Shown here: positions 8,793 through 18,696 of the stretch, one piece after another
How positions within the stretch are numbered: the first letter of the stretch is position 1
Layout: every line of letters starts with the position of its first letter
Assembly (NCBI RefSeq): GCF_938046015.1
Contig: NZ_CALIXW010000038.1
Coordinates: 40,001-104,000, forward strand
Direction: 5' to 3'
Origin: an uncultured Porphyromonas sp.
Lineage (GTDB): Bacteria; Bacteroidota; Bacteroidia; Bacteroidales; Porphyromonadaceae
DNA: 64,000 nt
Program-made: the position numbers and the translations under genes
Notes under the pieces: model-generated
Databases searched by the model: none
What the model saw: the letters and a program-made list of their open reading frames with translations, nothing else
What the model was told of the DNA's origin: nothing

Positions 8793-11642
8793 TTACTGCT
8801 TGGGCACGTCTACACGATCGTTACCAGCGGAGACGGCCTTGATGCTGTAGCTGGCCTTCCAATCGGAGTCCATCGTGAAGACCGCACCACCCTCGGCAGG
8901 ATGGGTCGCATCAGCTGCATAGACGAGCTTGGTACCGTCGTAGATCTCGAAGGCCACGACATGCTTCCAGCCCGTGATGGTCACCGTACGGCCCGAGACC
9001 TTGGCCGCAGCACCTGCCACGATAGCGGGCTTCTGCGCGTAGAGGTAGGCGTTGTGGTCGGTGATGTACTCGAGGGCAACATCCAGCGGCTTGAGGTTAA
9101 GGGCCTTGATCCGGCTCTTGACGCTGGCCACGCGGGCTGCCGTGATGTTGATCTTCGACTTGCCGTAGTCGTCGATGTCGCCATTGTCCACGGTGTGGAA
9201 GAAGCCCCAGCGCTCGAAGAAGCGGGTGAGGTCCACGCCTCCTACCTTGGAGGCAGCGAAGGCAAACTCCGTCTGCTGCTCGCCGACCGTACTGGGCGAA
9301 TCGTGCTCGCGGAAGTACTGATAGAGGTCAGGGTAGAAGCCCGAGACGCCATCAGCCTGCTTGCGCGGCGTGCGCCCGAGGGCCTTACCGAAGTAGAGCT
9401 CCAGCTGCCAGAAGGGGATGAGGTTCACGAAGACGTCCCCAGCGCGGTAGAAGGGCACATTGCCGACGAAGATATTATTGAAGCCCTTCGTATAGCGGTT
9501 GTTGCCCAGCTCGAGCTTCTCGACCTGCAGACGCGAGGGCTGGCCGAAGACGTAGGTCGTGATGTACTCGGAGGGGATATTGACCGTGACCTCCGTCATC
9601 CCTGCCCAGAGCAGGCCGGGGCGCGTCTGGTTCATGTGCCCGATCTCGTGGGAGGGCCCCCAGGCAGCACCCTGCGAAGCGGGATTACGCATCTTGTCGG
9701 GGTTGAGGATATCCTGCTGCGTGCTGTTGACGTAGGCCGTGTGGTACCAGGTCGCGTACATGAAGGCATGGTACATGACGTGCAGGTACATACGATTCTG
9801 CGGCTCACGCTTGTACTTCACCAGACCATGCAGTACCCACTCGTTGTAGACGATGCTGTCGTAGGTATTGGTGATGTCACGGCCCTGAGGGGTATACTGG
9901 CGGAAGGCCTGCGTCTCGAAGGTGAGGTGGCAGTACTTACCGAGGACGTCGAAGTGCTTATTGGGCGCCTTGTTGATGAGCTCGTGCCAGCGATCCTTGA
10001 GCTTGGGATCCTGCGAGTCGTAGTAGCCATTGACCGTACCGGTGGCGAAGTGGATACGCACGGGCTTGAAGCGCTTGAGCGAAGCGACATCGCTGGCATG
10101 GTAGAGGACGTAGGCAAGGCCCGTCTTCTGCATCTTGATACGGTTCATCCCGCGAGAGAGAGGGTAGACCACAGGGTCGTTGAAGCCGTCACCGCCGGGC
10201 TTGTCGAGGTTCTGCACTCTCAGGCTCAGGCGGGCATCCATCTGATGGAGATCCCCGACGAAGACGATGAGGTCCTGCCCCTTCTCTACCGCGATCCCCG
10301 TGGGGTTGTCGAGCAGCGAATAGGGGTTGGTCTTGTTGGGGCCCGAGACGACCGTGGGGAGCAGCCAGGGCTTGAAGTCCGCCACGCGGAACTCCTTATT
10401 ATACTTACCCTGCTTGAGGTAGAAGGCTAGGTTGCGGAAGAAGGGGTCACTGATCTGCGCGATCTGCTCGTCCGTCACCGAGGGCTTGAGCTCGCTGCAG
10501 ACCTCGTCGGCGAAGATGGTCGTGTAGTCGAAGGCCTTGGTGGAGCGGCGGAAGAACTGCATCTCGGCGCAGCTGGCGAAGCCCTGCCCGTCCCCGTGGC
10601 CCTTGCGGACGATGAAGCGGAAGCTCTTAGCCTTGGTGCGCTTGGGCAGGACGACACGCGTAGCGGTGCTGCTGGCGCGGAAGTCGAAGTCCATCAGCTT
10701 GGTGAAGGTCGTGCCATCCTCCGAGCTCTGGATCTCGCCCTCCGAGAAGTAGCCGTTGTAGCCCTGCTGGCGGGGGTAGTAGACGAGGTAGTCGACCTCG
10801 GCAGCCTCAGCAAAGTTGTAGGTCAGCGTGATGGGGAAGTAGTTCGACCCACCGTTGGCCCAGGCGGAGTGATAGATCGTCGAGAGGTCGCCGTCGAAGC
10901 TGAGCTCGATGCCCGAGCCAGGCTGGACGGAGCTGGCCGTACCGCTGACGACCTTGATCTGCTCATCCTCGGGCAGCTGGTCCGTGCTGCCAGGGATGTA
11001 GTTGTTCGTGCCGAGCTGCTGGACCGCAACGAGGAGCTTGACGGGGTCCTTAGCTACGCCCGTCTGGATGATCTCGATATTGGCCATGCGCTCCTTGCCC
11101 GTCGTGTTGGGCTGCACTACGTAGTTATGCGTCTCGCGGCGCATAGCACGAGCTGGGCTCTTGATCCAGTCGGGGAGCTTGACCTCAACCTTGACGTTGG
11201 TCGTGATCTCGAAGGTGATGCCACCGCCCACAGCGGGCACCTGATTGATGACCGACTTGTCCACGAGGATAGCGGGGGCCTGCCCGAGCTGGCGGATCTT
11301 GATGTTGCGCTTGCCCGCGGAGCTGGTGAGGCGCAGCTCGGCCTCACGCACCTCGGCGTCGTCATTGGCCTCTACGTCGATCTTGAGGGTCTGGCCGATC
11401 TGGGTGGCCTTGACCCAGGTCTTCGTGCTGGTGACCTGCCAGGTAGCGGAGGCACCGCCTAGGCTGATCTGCTTGGTCATCGCGGCCGCCTGGAAGTCTA
11501 CCTCCTGAGGCGTGTCTCCTTGGCCTGGGGTCACCTGACCGCCGTTGGGCTTGTTGCCGGGGCCGTCGGCTGTCTTGCAGCTGGGGGCTAGGCTCAGCAG
11601 CGAGGCAGCCAGCAGCAGCGTGCTTAGTTGTCTTAGTCTCAT
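8793..11642 (-). CDS. BACON-CBM32-M60 mucin-type glycoprotein metallopeptidase lipoprotein
   Basis: A 949-residue surface lipoprotein (lipobox LAPSC, Cys22). Domains in order: one or two BACON-like beta domains (about 47-210), an F5/8C or CBM32 carbohydrate-binding domain (about 225-350, DGDLSTIYHSAW), and a C-terminal peptidase M60 domain. The zinc site is HEIGH with His665, Glu666 and His669, followed by a Glu in GMTEVT (Glu684). The order matches the known Bacteroides enzyme BT4244, which cleaves peptides next to mucin O-glycans. It is the last gene of the susC-susD locus, so it probably acts at the cell surface on captured mucin-like proteins. The 212-nt gap to the gene upstream contains a nested hairpin. 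Confidence 0.93.
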   Translation of the reverse strand: MRLRQLSTLLLAASLLSLAPSCKTADGPGNKPNGGQVTPGQGDTPQEVDFQAAAMTKQISLGGASATWQVTSTKTWVKATQIGQTLKIDVEANDDAEVREAELRLTSSAGKRNIKIRQLGQAPAILVDKSVINQVPAVGGGITFEITTNVKVEVKLPDWIKSPARAMRRETHNYVVQPNTTGKERMANIEIIQTGVAKDPVKLLVAVQQLGTNNYIPGSTDQLPEDEQIKVVSGTASSVQPGSGIELSFDGDLSTIYHSAWANGGSNYFPITLTYNFAEAAEVDYLVYYPRQQGYNGYFSEGEIQSSEDGTTFTKLMDFDFRASSTATRVVLPKRTKAKSFRFIVRKGHGDGQGFASCAEMQFFRRSTKAFDYTTIFADEVCSELKPSVTDEQIAQISDPFFRNLAFYLKQGKYNKEFRVADFKPWLLPTVVSGPNKTNPYSLLDNPTGIAVEKGQDLIVFVGDLHQMDARLSLRVQNLDKPGGDGFNDPVVYPLSRGMNRIKMQKTGLAYVLYHASDVASLKRFKPVRIHFATGTVNGYYDSQDPKLKDRWHELINKAPNKHFDVLGKYCHLTFETQAFRQYTPQGRDITNTYDSIVYNEWVLHGLVKYKREPQNRMYLHVMYHAFMYATWYHTAYVNSTQQDILNPDKMRNPASQGAAWGPSHEIGHMNQTRPGLLWAGMTEVTVNIPSEYITTYVFGQPSRLQVEKLELGNNRYTKGFNNIFVGNVPFYRAGDVFVNLIPFWQLELYFGKALGRTPRKQADGVSGFYPDLYQYFREHDSPSTVGEQQTEFAFAASKVGGVDLTRFFERWGFFHTVDNGDIDDYGKSKINITAARVASVKSRIKALNLKPLDVALEYITDHNAYLYAQKPAIVAGAAAKVSGRTVTITGWKHVVAFEIYDGTKLVYAADATHPAEGGAVFTMDSDWKASYSIKAVSAGNDRVDVPKQ

Positions 11643-11761
11643 ACGTGTCTGTATTGCTAGTGGGATCTGGGGTAGATGAGCTGCCCGTGGCTTAGCTGTC
11701 GTGCTCTAGAGGCTCGGTAGCTGGGAGCAGCGTCCGCTGGACGTGGGCGCCCCGAGCAGCA

Positions 11762-11809
11762 GAGCCCAAGCAGAGCTGTCGGGAGAGCCTGACAGCGCGA
11801 CTTGGGCTC
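11762..11809. other. Nested hairpin in the lipoprotein-M60 intercistronic gap
   Basis: Outer arms 11762-11770 and 11801-11809 pair perfectly over 9 bp, and an inner GCTGTC/GACAGC stem lies within. There is no T-run on the minus strand, so it looks more like an mRNA-stability or partial-termination structure than a strong terminator. Confidence 0.5.
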
Positions 11810-11854
11810 GTGCATAAGGGTGAGGATGCCCCCTAGAGGGGACGAAGCGGATGC

Positions 11855-12748
11855 TTATTCGTTGGTCGTCTTGCCCGTCTCAGGATCGTAGATGCTGATG
11901 GAGAGCTCGGAGACGTGGAGCGTAGCGATCGCGGCGAAGAGACGGTCGTTGTAGACCTTCTTGATCTTGAACCAAACGTAGTTGTAGGGCTTGTCCATGC
12001 GGATGTTCGGCGAGGTATAGGCAGCAGCCTGACCCGAGGGGAGCTCCGTGAGCTCCTTGGCGAGCACAGCCTTATTAGCCTCGGGATCGAAGGTGCCGTC
12101 GAAGCTGTCGCTGACGTAGATGTCCATTACCTCGGGGTTGAGGCGACCGGCATTGTTCCGTCCCTTCATGTAGAAGCTGAAGTTCTTGACAGCCTTGGGC
12201 AGCTTGTAGACGATGTAGTGAGGCATGGGCGCCAGCGGTGCGTGCCAGTTCTCGTGGTAGAAGGAGTTGTCGTCCTCATCCACAAGGCCAGCCTTAGGTC
12301 CTTCGGTAGCCTCGGGGTGGCTGACGAAGACGTTGGCGTCGGTGATGCTGAGCTTGGTGGGCGTGATCTGCTCTACGCGGGGCTTAGCCTTAGCGGTAGC
12401 GGCGATCTGGATGGCCGTGCCCTCGGCACCCTGCTTGGTGAAGGGCTGCAGGGTGAACTGGATCTCACCGTAGCGCGCCAGTAGGTTGTCCACACGCAGC
12501 GAGTCGGAGTAGCTGCTGGCGAGCTTGGTCACCAGCTGCTTGGTCTCGGGGTGGGTGTAGGTCACGCGGACGTACTGGTAGCTGACGTTCTCGGGGATGC
12601 GCCAGTTCAGGAGGATGGAGCCCTCAGCAGGCGTAGCCGTCACCGTGGAGCGATCGAGGTCCGTGGGGCGAGGTCCGAGGTCCTCCTTCTTGCAGGAGCT
12701 GGCTAGTGCCAGCGTCCCTGCCAGGAGTGCGAATGCTATCTGTTTCAT
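11855..12748 (-). CDS. Surface glycan/peptide-binding lipoprotein of the first susCD locus
   Basis: A 297-residue lipoprotein (SSC lipobox, Cys19) coded 23 nt after susD. Residues about 30-125 read as a fibronectin-III-like beta domain. The C-terminal half has a discoidin/F5/8C-like pattern (DEDDNSFYHENWHAP, then PHYIVYKLPKAVKNFSFYMKGR), similar to the DUF4959/DUF5000 proteins found next to SusD. The likely role is a surface-exposed binding protein helping SusCD. The family is inferred from pattern only. Confidence 0.75.
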   Translation of the reverse strand: MKQIAFALLAGTLALASSCKKEDLGPRPTDLDRSTVTATPAEGSILLNWRIPENVSYQYVRVTYTHPETKQLVTKLASSYSDSLRVDNLLARYGEIQFTLQPFTKQGAEGTAIQIAATAKAKPRVEQITPTKLSITDANVFVSHPEATEGPKAGLVDEDDNSFYHENWHAPLAPMPHYIVYKLPKAVKNFSFYMKGRNNAGRLNPEVMDIYVSDSFDGTFDPEANKAVLAKELTELPSGQAAAYTSPNIRMDKPYNYVWFKIKKVYNDRLFAAIATLHVSELSISIYDPETGKTTNE

Positions 12749-12771
12749 TGCTTGGTGTCGTTGTGTTGAGC

Positions 12772-14670
12772 TTAGTAACCGGGGTTGTTGACGAGGTTGC
12801 CGTTGCGGTTCACGTCAGCCACGGGGATAGGCAGGAGGTAGTTGTGCTTACCGAAGGCACGCTCGAAGGGCACCTCCGTCAGGTGAGCGAAGTCCGCGAT
12901 CGTCGTAGCCTGGATGTTCATCCCCTGAGCCTTGACGCCGAAGTACTTCTCAGCCTGGAGCCAGCGGCGCATATCCCAGAAGTTCTGGTTCTCGAGGTAG
13001 AACTCTACCTGACGCTCCTGGCGTACGATCTGGCGGAGCTTGGCCTGGGAGAAGCTCGTCACACCAGCCAGCTTCCAGGACTCCTCAGCTGTAGGGATAC
13101 CTGCACGGACACGTACCTTATTAAGGTAGGTCAGCGCCGTAGCGTTATCCCCAGCCTCTACGCAGGCCTCAGCATAGGCGAGGTAGAGGTCCGCCAGGCG
13201 AAGGACGGGCCATGGGTGATGCTTCAGCGTGAAGTCTACGCCGCCCTTACCTACGCCTTCCTCTGGGTAGACGCCCTTCTTATTGAGGTAGCCCGTAGGA
13301 GAGTAGTTATTGTTGCGGTTGCCGCGACCCTGATTGCCATTCTTCGTGAAGTCAAGGAGCACGTTGCCTTCCTCGCCGTTAGCCAGGTAGGTCTTGGGGA
13401 AGGCAGGGTTACTCTTATCCTTATTGAGGATCTCGTAGTAGCCACCCTGGAAGCCGATCCACGCATAAAAACGGGGCTCACGGCCGAGGTTGAACTTGAT
13501 GGTCTGCTTACCGGGCATAGCCTCCTCGCTCTGAGTGGCGTCTACGGTGACGAGCTCGAGCTTGGACTGATCCTTGAACTCAGGGTCTTCGTCCCAGGGC
13601 AGACCGTTCTTGGTGTAGAAGCGGTTGAGCATGTTCCACGTAGGAGCTACGCCGTTCCAGCCCGAGCCGCCTTCGCCCTTAGGCGAGGACTTACCTGCCA
13701 AGTCGTACCAGCCTTCGCCACGCGTATCGGCGAAGATCACCTCGGGGTTAGCCTCACCCGTCCAATCAAGGATGTTGTAGCGCAGGGTGCGCTGCTGGGC
13801 ATTCTTGGGGAACTTATTGAGCGAGACGAACTGCCCCGTCTTGGTGTAGAGGCTGTGGCCAGCGGCCTCAGCTGCAGCGATAGCTTCCTTGAGGGCATCC
13901 TTGGCCTTGATCCACTTCTGTGGGTCCTTGGCCTGGGGCATCAGCAGCTTGCCGTCGGGGTTCTTCAGATCCTTGAGGAACTCTGCCTCCCCATTGAAGA
14001 GGGGCGAAGCAGCCAGCAGGAGGAGCTGCGCCTTGAGACCCTTAGCCGCCGTGCTCGTAGCGAGCCCTACACGGCGCTGCTCACGCGTGGCGGGGAGGTT
14101 CTTGGCCGCCTCGTCGAACTTGTCGGCGATCCACTGCACGCACTCGTCGAGGGGCGTACGGGAGGCGTAGTCCTCTACCTTAGTATTGACATCGGGGAGG
14201 CTCTTGACCAGGATGACGGGGCCGTAGCAGCGTACCAGCAGGTAGTGGTAGTAGGCCAGGAGGAAGTCGATCTGACCGCGGTAGTCCTTCTTGGTGTCCT
14301 CATCGACCTGCATCTCGTTGATCTTGCGCTGCATCATGTAGCACTGACGGATGCCCTGGAAGAAGGTATTCCAGTAGGAGATCACGGGGTCGGTCGAGTT
14401 GTAGGTACCCTTAGGGAAGGCTGCCCAGCGCTCGTGCTCGAAGGCGGTGATCACCTCGTCCCCCGTCAGGAGGTCCAGGCTCTGCGTATTCGCTGGGTTC
14501 GGCAGGTACGCGTAGCAGGAATACATATAGTCCCAGTTCTTATTCTTGTCCTTGACGACATCATCCTCCTGAGCACGCTCGTCAGGGACGATATCTAGGT
14601 AGCTCGAGCAGGAGCTGGTGAGCAGGACGCTGGCACTGGCCAGCAGAACCATCTTATATAGTCTTTTCAT
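12772..14670 (-). CDS. SusD/RagB-type nutrient-binding lipoprotein
   Basis: A 632-residue SusD family protein that forms the lid on its SusC barrel. Lipobox TSSC (about residue 20), then a SYLDIVPDE start typical of SusD. The helical tetratricopeptide core includes DFLLAYYHYLLVRCYGP, and the C-terminus (RQVEFYLENQNFWDMRRW, then LLPIPVADVNRNGNLVNNPGY) is a clear SusD ending. It starts 32 nt after susC. A long open frame on the opposite strand is a codon-bias shadow. Confidence 0.96.
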   Translation of the reverse strand: MKRLYKMVLLASASVLLTSSCSSYLDIVPDERAQEDDVVKDKNKNWDYMYSCYAYLPNPANTQSLDLLTGDEVITAFEHERWAAFPKGTYNSTDPVISYWNTFFQGIRQCYMMQRKINEMQVDEDTKKDYRGQIDFLLAYYHYLLVRCYGPVILVKSLPDVNTKVEDYASRTPLDECVQWIADKFDEAAKNLPATREQRRVGLATSTAAKGLKAQLLLLAASPLFNGEAEFLKDLKNPDGKLLMPQAKDPQKWIKAKDALKEAIAAAEAAGHSLYTKTGQFVSLNKFPKNAQQRTLRYNILDWTGEANPEVIFADTRGEGWYDLAGKSSPKGEGGSGWNGVAPTWNMLNRFYTKNGLPWDEDPEFKDQSKLELVTVDATQSEEAMPGKQTIKFNLGREPRFYAWIGFQGGYYEILNKDKSNPAFPKTYLANGEEGNVLLDFTKNGNQGRGNRNNNYSPTGYLNKKGVYPEEGVGKGGVDFTLKHHPWPVLRLADLYLAYAEACVEAGDNATALTYLNKVRVRAGIPTAEESWKLAGVTSFSQAKLRQIVRQERQVEFYLENQNFWDMRRWLQAEKYFGVKAQGMNIQATTIADFAHLTEVPFERAFGKHNYLLPIPVADVNRNGNLVNNPGY

Positions 14671-14702
14671 TGCTTGATTCAGTAAGTAGGTGCGTAATCA
14701 GG

Positions 14703-17700
14703 CTACTTGAAGGTGAAGTTCACCCCGAGGTTGAAGGTGCGCTGCAGCGGGTAGGACATTCCCTTACCGCCACCCATTTCGGGATCCCAGAGCTTGAAGG
14801 AGGAGAGCGTCAGCAGGTTGTTGGCGTTGACGTAGACACGTGCCATCTTGAAGCGGTAGCCGATCTCGAGGCTACGGAGCTTGAGGAAGGAGGCGTCACG
14901 CAGCCAGTGCGTCGAGTTCTTCGTATTCTGGTCGTTGTCGTACTCCGTCAGACGAGGATAGAGCGCGTGGGGATTCTGGTTGTCCTTGCTCCAGTGGTTG
15001 TCGGCGATCCACTGCAGGACGTTGCGGCGGGTGTTCGTACCGAAGGGGCTGAAGCCCGACATCATGAGCGAGGTGTGCGCCTGACCCTGGAGGTGGAAGC
15101 CGAAGTCCCACTGCTTGTAGGTGAAGGTACCACCGAGACCGTAGTTGATCTCAGGCACCGTGGAGTAGCCGAGAGGCACCTGGTCGTTCTCATCGATGAT
15201 GCCGTCGTACTTACCATCCTTATCGGGCTGGTCAAGGTACTTGATATCCCCAGGGGCGACAGCGATGTTATTGAGCGTGCTCTTGGGGCTGTGGGCGATG
15301 TCGGCCTGGTCGATGTAGTAGCCATCGGCGACGTAACCCGTGTAGGTGAAGAGGCTACGGCCTACCTGGCGACGCGTAGGACGGAGGTTAGGCGCTTCGT
15401 CGTACTTCTCGACGCGGTTACGTGCGAAGGTGAAGGTACCACGCAGCTGCATCGTCAGGTCCTTGGAGAGCTGCTTGTTCAGCTCGGCAGACATATCGAC
15501 CCCCCAGTTCTTGACCTCAGCGAAGTTCCCATAGATCTTAGAGGCAGCCGTACCGAAGTAGTTGGGGATGGACTGCTTCTCCTGGAAGACATTGGTACGA
15601 CGTTCCTGGAAGAAGTCCACCGTGAGGTTGAGCATACGCAGCACCGAGATGTCGAAGCCGACATTGAGCTTGCGTGCGATTTCCCAGGTGATATCCTCGT
15701 TGAGGAAGCGCTTGAAGAGCGGCCCGCGGCGCCCTTCGGTCTGACCATCGAAGCCCGTCTGGAAGTAGGGACGGTCGTTGGCGCTATTATCTACGACATC
15801 GAGGTAGACGAAGCGTTCGTTCCCAGCCTTGTCGTTACCTGCGAGCCCGTAGGAGGCACGGATCTTGAGGTTGTTGATGGCCTTCTTGAGGGGCTCCCAG
15901 AAGGCTTCGTTGCTGATGTTCCACCCAGCCGAGAAGGAGGGGAAGAAGCCATAGCGGTGTCCCTTGGCGAAGTTCTCAGAGCCCGAGATCCCGGCGTTGA
16001 GCTCCACCATATAGCGGCCATCGTACTCGTAGTTGACACGAGCAGCGTAGCCCTGACGGCGGTGCGGGAGCGAGCGGATAAGGTCGGAGTTGGGGCTGTT
16101 CACCACGTGCTCATCCTGATTGTAGAGCAGCATCCCAGCGACACTGTGCTTACCGAAGGTACGGTCGTAGTTCAGGAAGGCCTGGAGGTAGAAGCGACGG
16201 TCCCCATCTGACCACCCACCAGTACCGAGGACAGGACGCGAGGGGTCCCCACCATTAGCCATCTTGAGGTCGTAGTCTCCATCGGGGAGCTTATTATCAC
16301 TCTTGTTCTGATAGATATTGTAGCCCTGGTGGCGGAAGGTGGTCGAGGTGCTCCAGTTCTTGAAGGAGGCAAGCCCCTTAAAGCTAAGGCCCTTGGTGAT
16401 GAAGTCCAGCTTCTGCGTGTAGTTCAGGTTGGCGATGACGGTGCTCTCGAAGGTATCCTTGTACCCGCTCGAAGCCTCAGCTACGGGGTTCCAGGCATTG
16501 TTCGAGCCCAGGCGATAGCCCCCCCAGCGTACCCACTGACTGTCGTTCTGCGGCCACATCACGGGGAAGTCGACGGGGTTGATGTCCATGATGCTCTGGT
16601 AGATCGCGCTGGTGCTACCACCCCCGTTGCTCGCAGTGACGGGCCCGTGGAAGTTGGAGAGCTGCGCGTTGAGCTGCATGGCGATGGTCGCCGAGGGCGA
16701 GAGGTGGAAGTCAACATTATTCTGGAAGGCGTACTTCATCAGGTTAATGTTGTTGTCGTAGGAGAAGAAGTCCTTGCTTCGCCCCTTCAGCATCCCCGTC
16801 TCATGGTTGACGTTGGCGTTGAGGAAGTAGGTGATCTTGCTTGTCCCCCCACGTACGTTGAAGTTCGCACGCTGGTTGTAGGTGACGTCGTTGAAGAGCT
16901 CCTTGTACCAGTCTACATTAGGATAGAGGTAGCGGTCCTCCCCGGAGAGCGTCTTGCGGATGCGGTCCTCGCTGTAGAGCAGCGAGCCCGTGCCCTGGTT
17001 CGTCACAGCCTCGTTGTAGAGACGCATATAGGTCTCGGCGTTGGCGAGCTTGGGCAGCTGGACGGGCATGTTGATGTAGTTCTCGATACGCACACCGATG
17101 ACGGGGCGGTCGAGGTCGGCACCACTCTTGGTCTTGATGATGAGCACCCCGTTAGCCCCACGCGTACCGTACATGGCAGAGGCGGTAGCATCCTTGAGGA
17201 CGGAGAAGCTTTCGATGACCTCGGGGTCGAGGGCGTTGAGGTCAGCGCGGCTGATCTCTACCCCGTCGAGGACGATAAGTGGCGCCTGCGAGTTCATCGA
17301 GGCGACCCCACGGATGAAGAAGTCAGAGCCGTTGGAGCCAGGCTCCCCACTACGCTGGTAGGCGATGACCCCCGCCAGACGTCCGGCGAAGGCATTGGAG
17401 AGGTTAGCCGAGGGGATCTTGAGCTCCATAGGGCGTACCGTCTGGATCGACCCCGTGACGGACTCCTTCTTCTGCCCCGTACCGAAGGCGGTGACGACGA
17501 CGTTCTGCAGCGTCTTGGCGTCCTCGGAGAGGGTGATGGAGAGGATGGTCGTCTTCTCGACACGGATGGTCTTGGAGGTATAGCCTACCGAGGAGACGAA
17601 GAGCTGATCGCCAGGTGCGGCCTGGATCTCGAAGTGCCCTTCGATGTCGGTGATTACCCCCTGGTTGGCGCCCTTGAGGCGTACGGCAGCCCCGATGATG

Positions 17701-17909
17701 GGCTCTCCCGTCTTGGAGTCTGAGACGACCCCGACGATTTTCTTGGTCTGTTTAGGGCCTGGTGCTTGGGCTGTGGTATTAGTCTCTGCAGCCTGGAGCG
17801 GTGTGACGCCAGCGCCGATGAGCATCGGCAGCGAGAGTCCTACCATGAGACAGAGCACACGGCTGATGCCGCGTCTGCTCGTTTCCTTGTGGGCGTAGTT
17901 GCTTCCCAT
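14703..17909 (-). CDS. SusC/RagA-type TonB-linked outer-membrane transporter
   Basis: A 1068-residue outer-membrane transporter. A long signal region (about 1-40) is followed by a carboxypeptidase-regulatory-like domain (about 57-130, VVSDSKTGEPIIGAAV), a plug (NVVVTAFGTGQ, then GVASMNSQAPLIVLDGVEIS and ATASAMYGTRGANGVLIIKTK) and a 22-strand barrel ending in FTFK. First gene of the locus with susD, a binding lipoprotein and an M60 peptidase, so it probably imports glycopeptide products, energised by TonB. Confidence 0.97.
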   Translation of the reverse strand: MGSNYAHKETSRRGISRVLCLMVGLSLPMLIGAGVTPLQAAETNTTAQAPGPKQTKKIVGVVSDSKTGEPIIGAAVRLKGANQGVITDIEGHFEIQAAPGDQLFVSSVGYTSKTIRVEKTTILSITLSEDAKTLQNVVVTAFGTGQKKESVTGSIQTVRPMELKIPSANLSNAFAGRLAGVIAYQRSGEPGSNGSDFFIRGVASMNSQAPLIVLDGVEISRADLNALDPEVIESFSVLKDATASAMYGTRGANGVLIIKTKSGADLDRPVIGVRIENYINMPVQLPKLANAETYMRLYNEAVTNQGTGSLLYSEDRIRKTLSGEDRYLYPNVDWYKELFNDVTYNQRANFNVRGGTSKITYFLNANVNHETGMLKGRSKDFFSYDNNINLMKYAFQNNVDFHLSPSATIAMQLNAQLSNFHGPVTASNGGGSTSAIYQSIMDINPVDFPVMWPQNDSQWVRWGGYRLGSNNAWNPVAEASSGYKDTFESTVIANLNYTQKLDFITKGLSFKGLASFKNWSTSTTFRHQGYNIYQNKSDNKLPDGDYDLKMANGGDPSRPVLGTGGWSDGDRRFYLQAFLNYDRTFGKHSVAGMLLYNQDEHVVNSPNSDLIRSLPHRRQGYAARVNYEYDGRYMVELNAGISGSENFAKGHRYGFFPSFSAGWNISNEAFWEPLKKAINNLKIRASYGLAGNDKAGNERFVYLDVVDNSANDRPYFQTGFDGQTEGRRGPLFKRFLNEDITWEIARKLNVGFDISVLRMLNLTVDFFQERRTNVFQEKQSIPNYFGTAASKIYGNFAEVKNWGVDMSAELNKQLSKDLTMQLRGTFTFARNRVEKYDEAPNLRPTRRQVGRSLFTYTGYVADGYYIDQADIAHSPKSTLNNIAVAPGDIKYLDQPDKDGKYDGIIDENDQVPLGYSTVPEINYGLGGTFTYKQWDFGFHLQGQAHTSLMMSGFSPFGTNTRRNVLQWIADNHWSKDNQNPHALYPRLTEYDNDQNTKNSTHWLRDASFLKLRSLEIGYRFKMARVYVNANNLLTLSSFKLWDPEMGGGKGMSYPLQRTFNLGVNFTFK

Positions 17910-18026
17910 AGGTGTTCTTGTTAAGTGGTAGTTAGTGCTTCTTATACACGTTACGTTTATTGTCCTTATTTGGGAGACGATCCCGAGCCCGAGGGCAGCG
18001 CCTCTGGAGGGAGCTCATCCACAGGG

Positions 18027-18034
18027 CAAATATA
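18027..18034 (-). promoter_or_regulatory. -7 box for the first susC locus
   Basis: Minus-strand TATATTTG about 118 nt upstream of the susC ATG, in an AT-rich stretch that contrasts with the surrounding DNA. A TTTC at 18052-18049 is the nearest -33-like sequence, at a shorter spacing than usual. Confidence 0.5.
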
Positions 18035-18601
18035 GGTAATTTTTTAGCGAAACCTAGGGGTGGTAAGACGCTGAAACTAAGGAAATTTCTTTCCTAAATT
18101 TGTTATTAAATACCTTTACACTTATTAACCACTTTACCCCCACTGGGATCCCAGCGCGCTGCCCCTCGTGCGGCGGGCTAGGCCCCCTGGGATCTCGGGG
18201 TGCGGCCAGCCGATGAGAACGTACTTGGGAGGCCCTAGCACCGAGGCTAGGCACTAGGTCAGGGCAACGAAAAAGGGCTTATGCGGGTGCGCCAGTCCCC
18301 ACGGCGGGGGAAGTTAAATTCTTTGAAAAAACGAAAGTCTCCCTAGCTTCTGAATTTTCTCTTCATTTTATGAAAACGACCCTCCCGAGGCCCCTCAGAG
18401 CCGTCCCGATCGAGCTCGCCCCCTCCGCCGAAGCATTTTTGGGCTCGCTTTTCCCTACTTCCCGCCCTCCTAGAGTCTCCCCGCCAGCTCCTCGCCGAGG
18501 GTCAAGGGCTGGTCCTAGGGAGGCCGCGGAGCAGCCCCCGACCCAAGGGCCGACGCAGCAGCGCCACGCTCGCCGCAGCCCCGAGGAATCAGCCCCCGAG
18601 G

Positions 18602-18685
18602 CTTAGGGATAGCAGTCAGCAGGCTGAGGGACGTCCGTCAGCGCCGCGAGGGATAGCAGTCAGGACGCTGAGAGCTATCCCTCAG
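18602..18685. repeat. Palindrome array C (4 units, 22-nt period)
   Basis: Units at 18602-18619, 18624-18641, 18646-18663 and 18668-18685; the second has the GACGTC core. The array abuts the first copy of the GTCGCCC repeat block. The 18.05-18.60 kb stretch before it holds no gene I can support. Confidence 0.85.
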
Positions 18686-18696
18686 CACCGCAACTG

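Noticed and set aside
12706..14598. 630-codon plus-strand open frame opposite susD
   Set aside because: It mirrors an excellent SusD gene; GC-biased codons keep the antisense frame open. The same holds for open frames opposite the M60, susC, rnr and fabF genes.
17932..18018. 28-codon ORF in the leader of the first susC (minus strand)
   Set aside because: It starts at or next to the inferred transcription start, has no following terminator and an unremarkable Arg-rich sequence, unlike the leader ORF of the second susC.
18370..18606. 78-codon plus-strand ORF
   Set aside because: Pro/Ala/Arg-rich low-complexity product ending in palindrome array C; no promoter or homology pattern.
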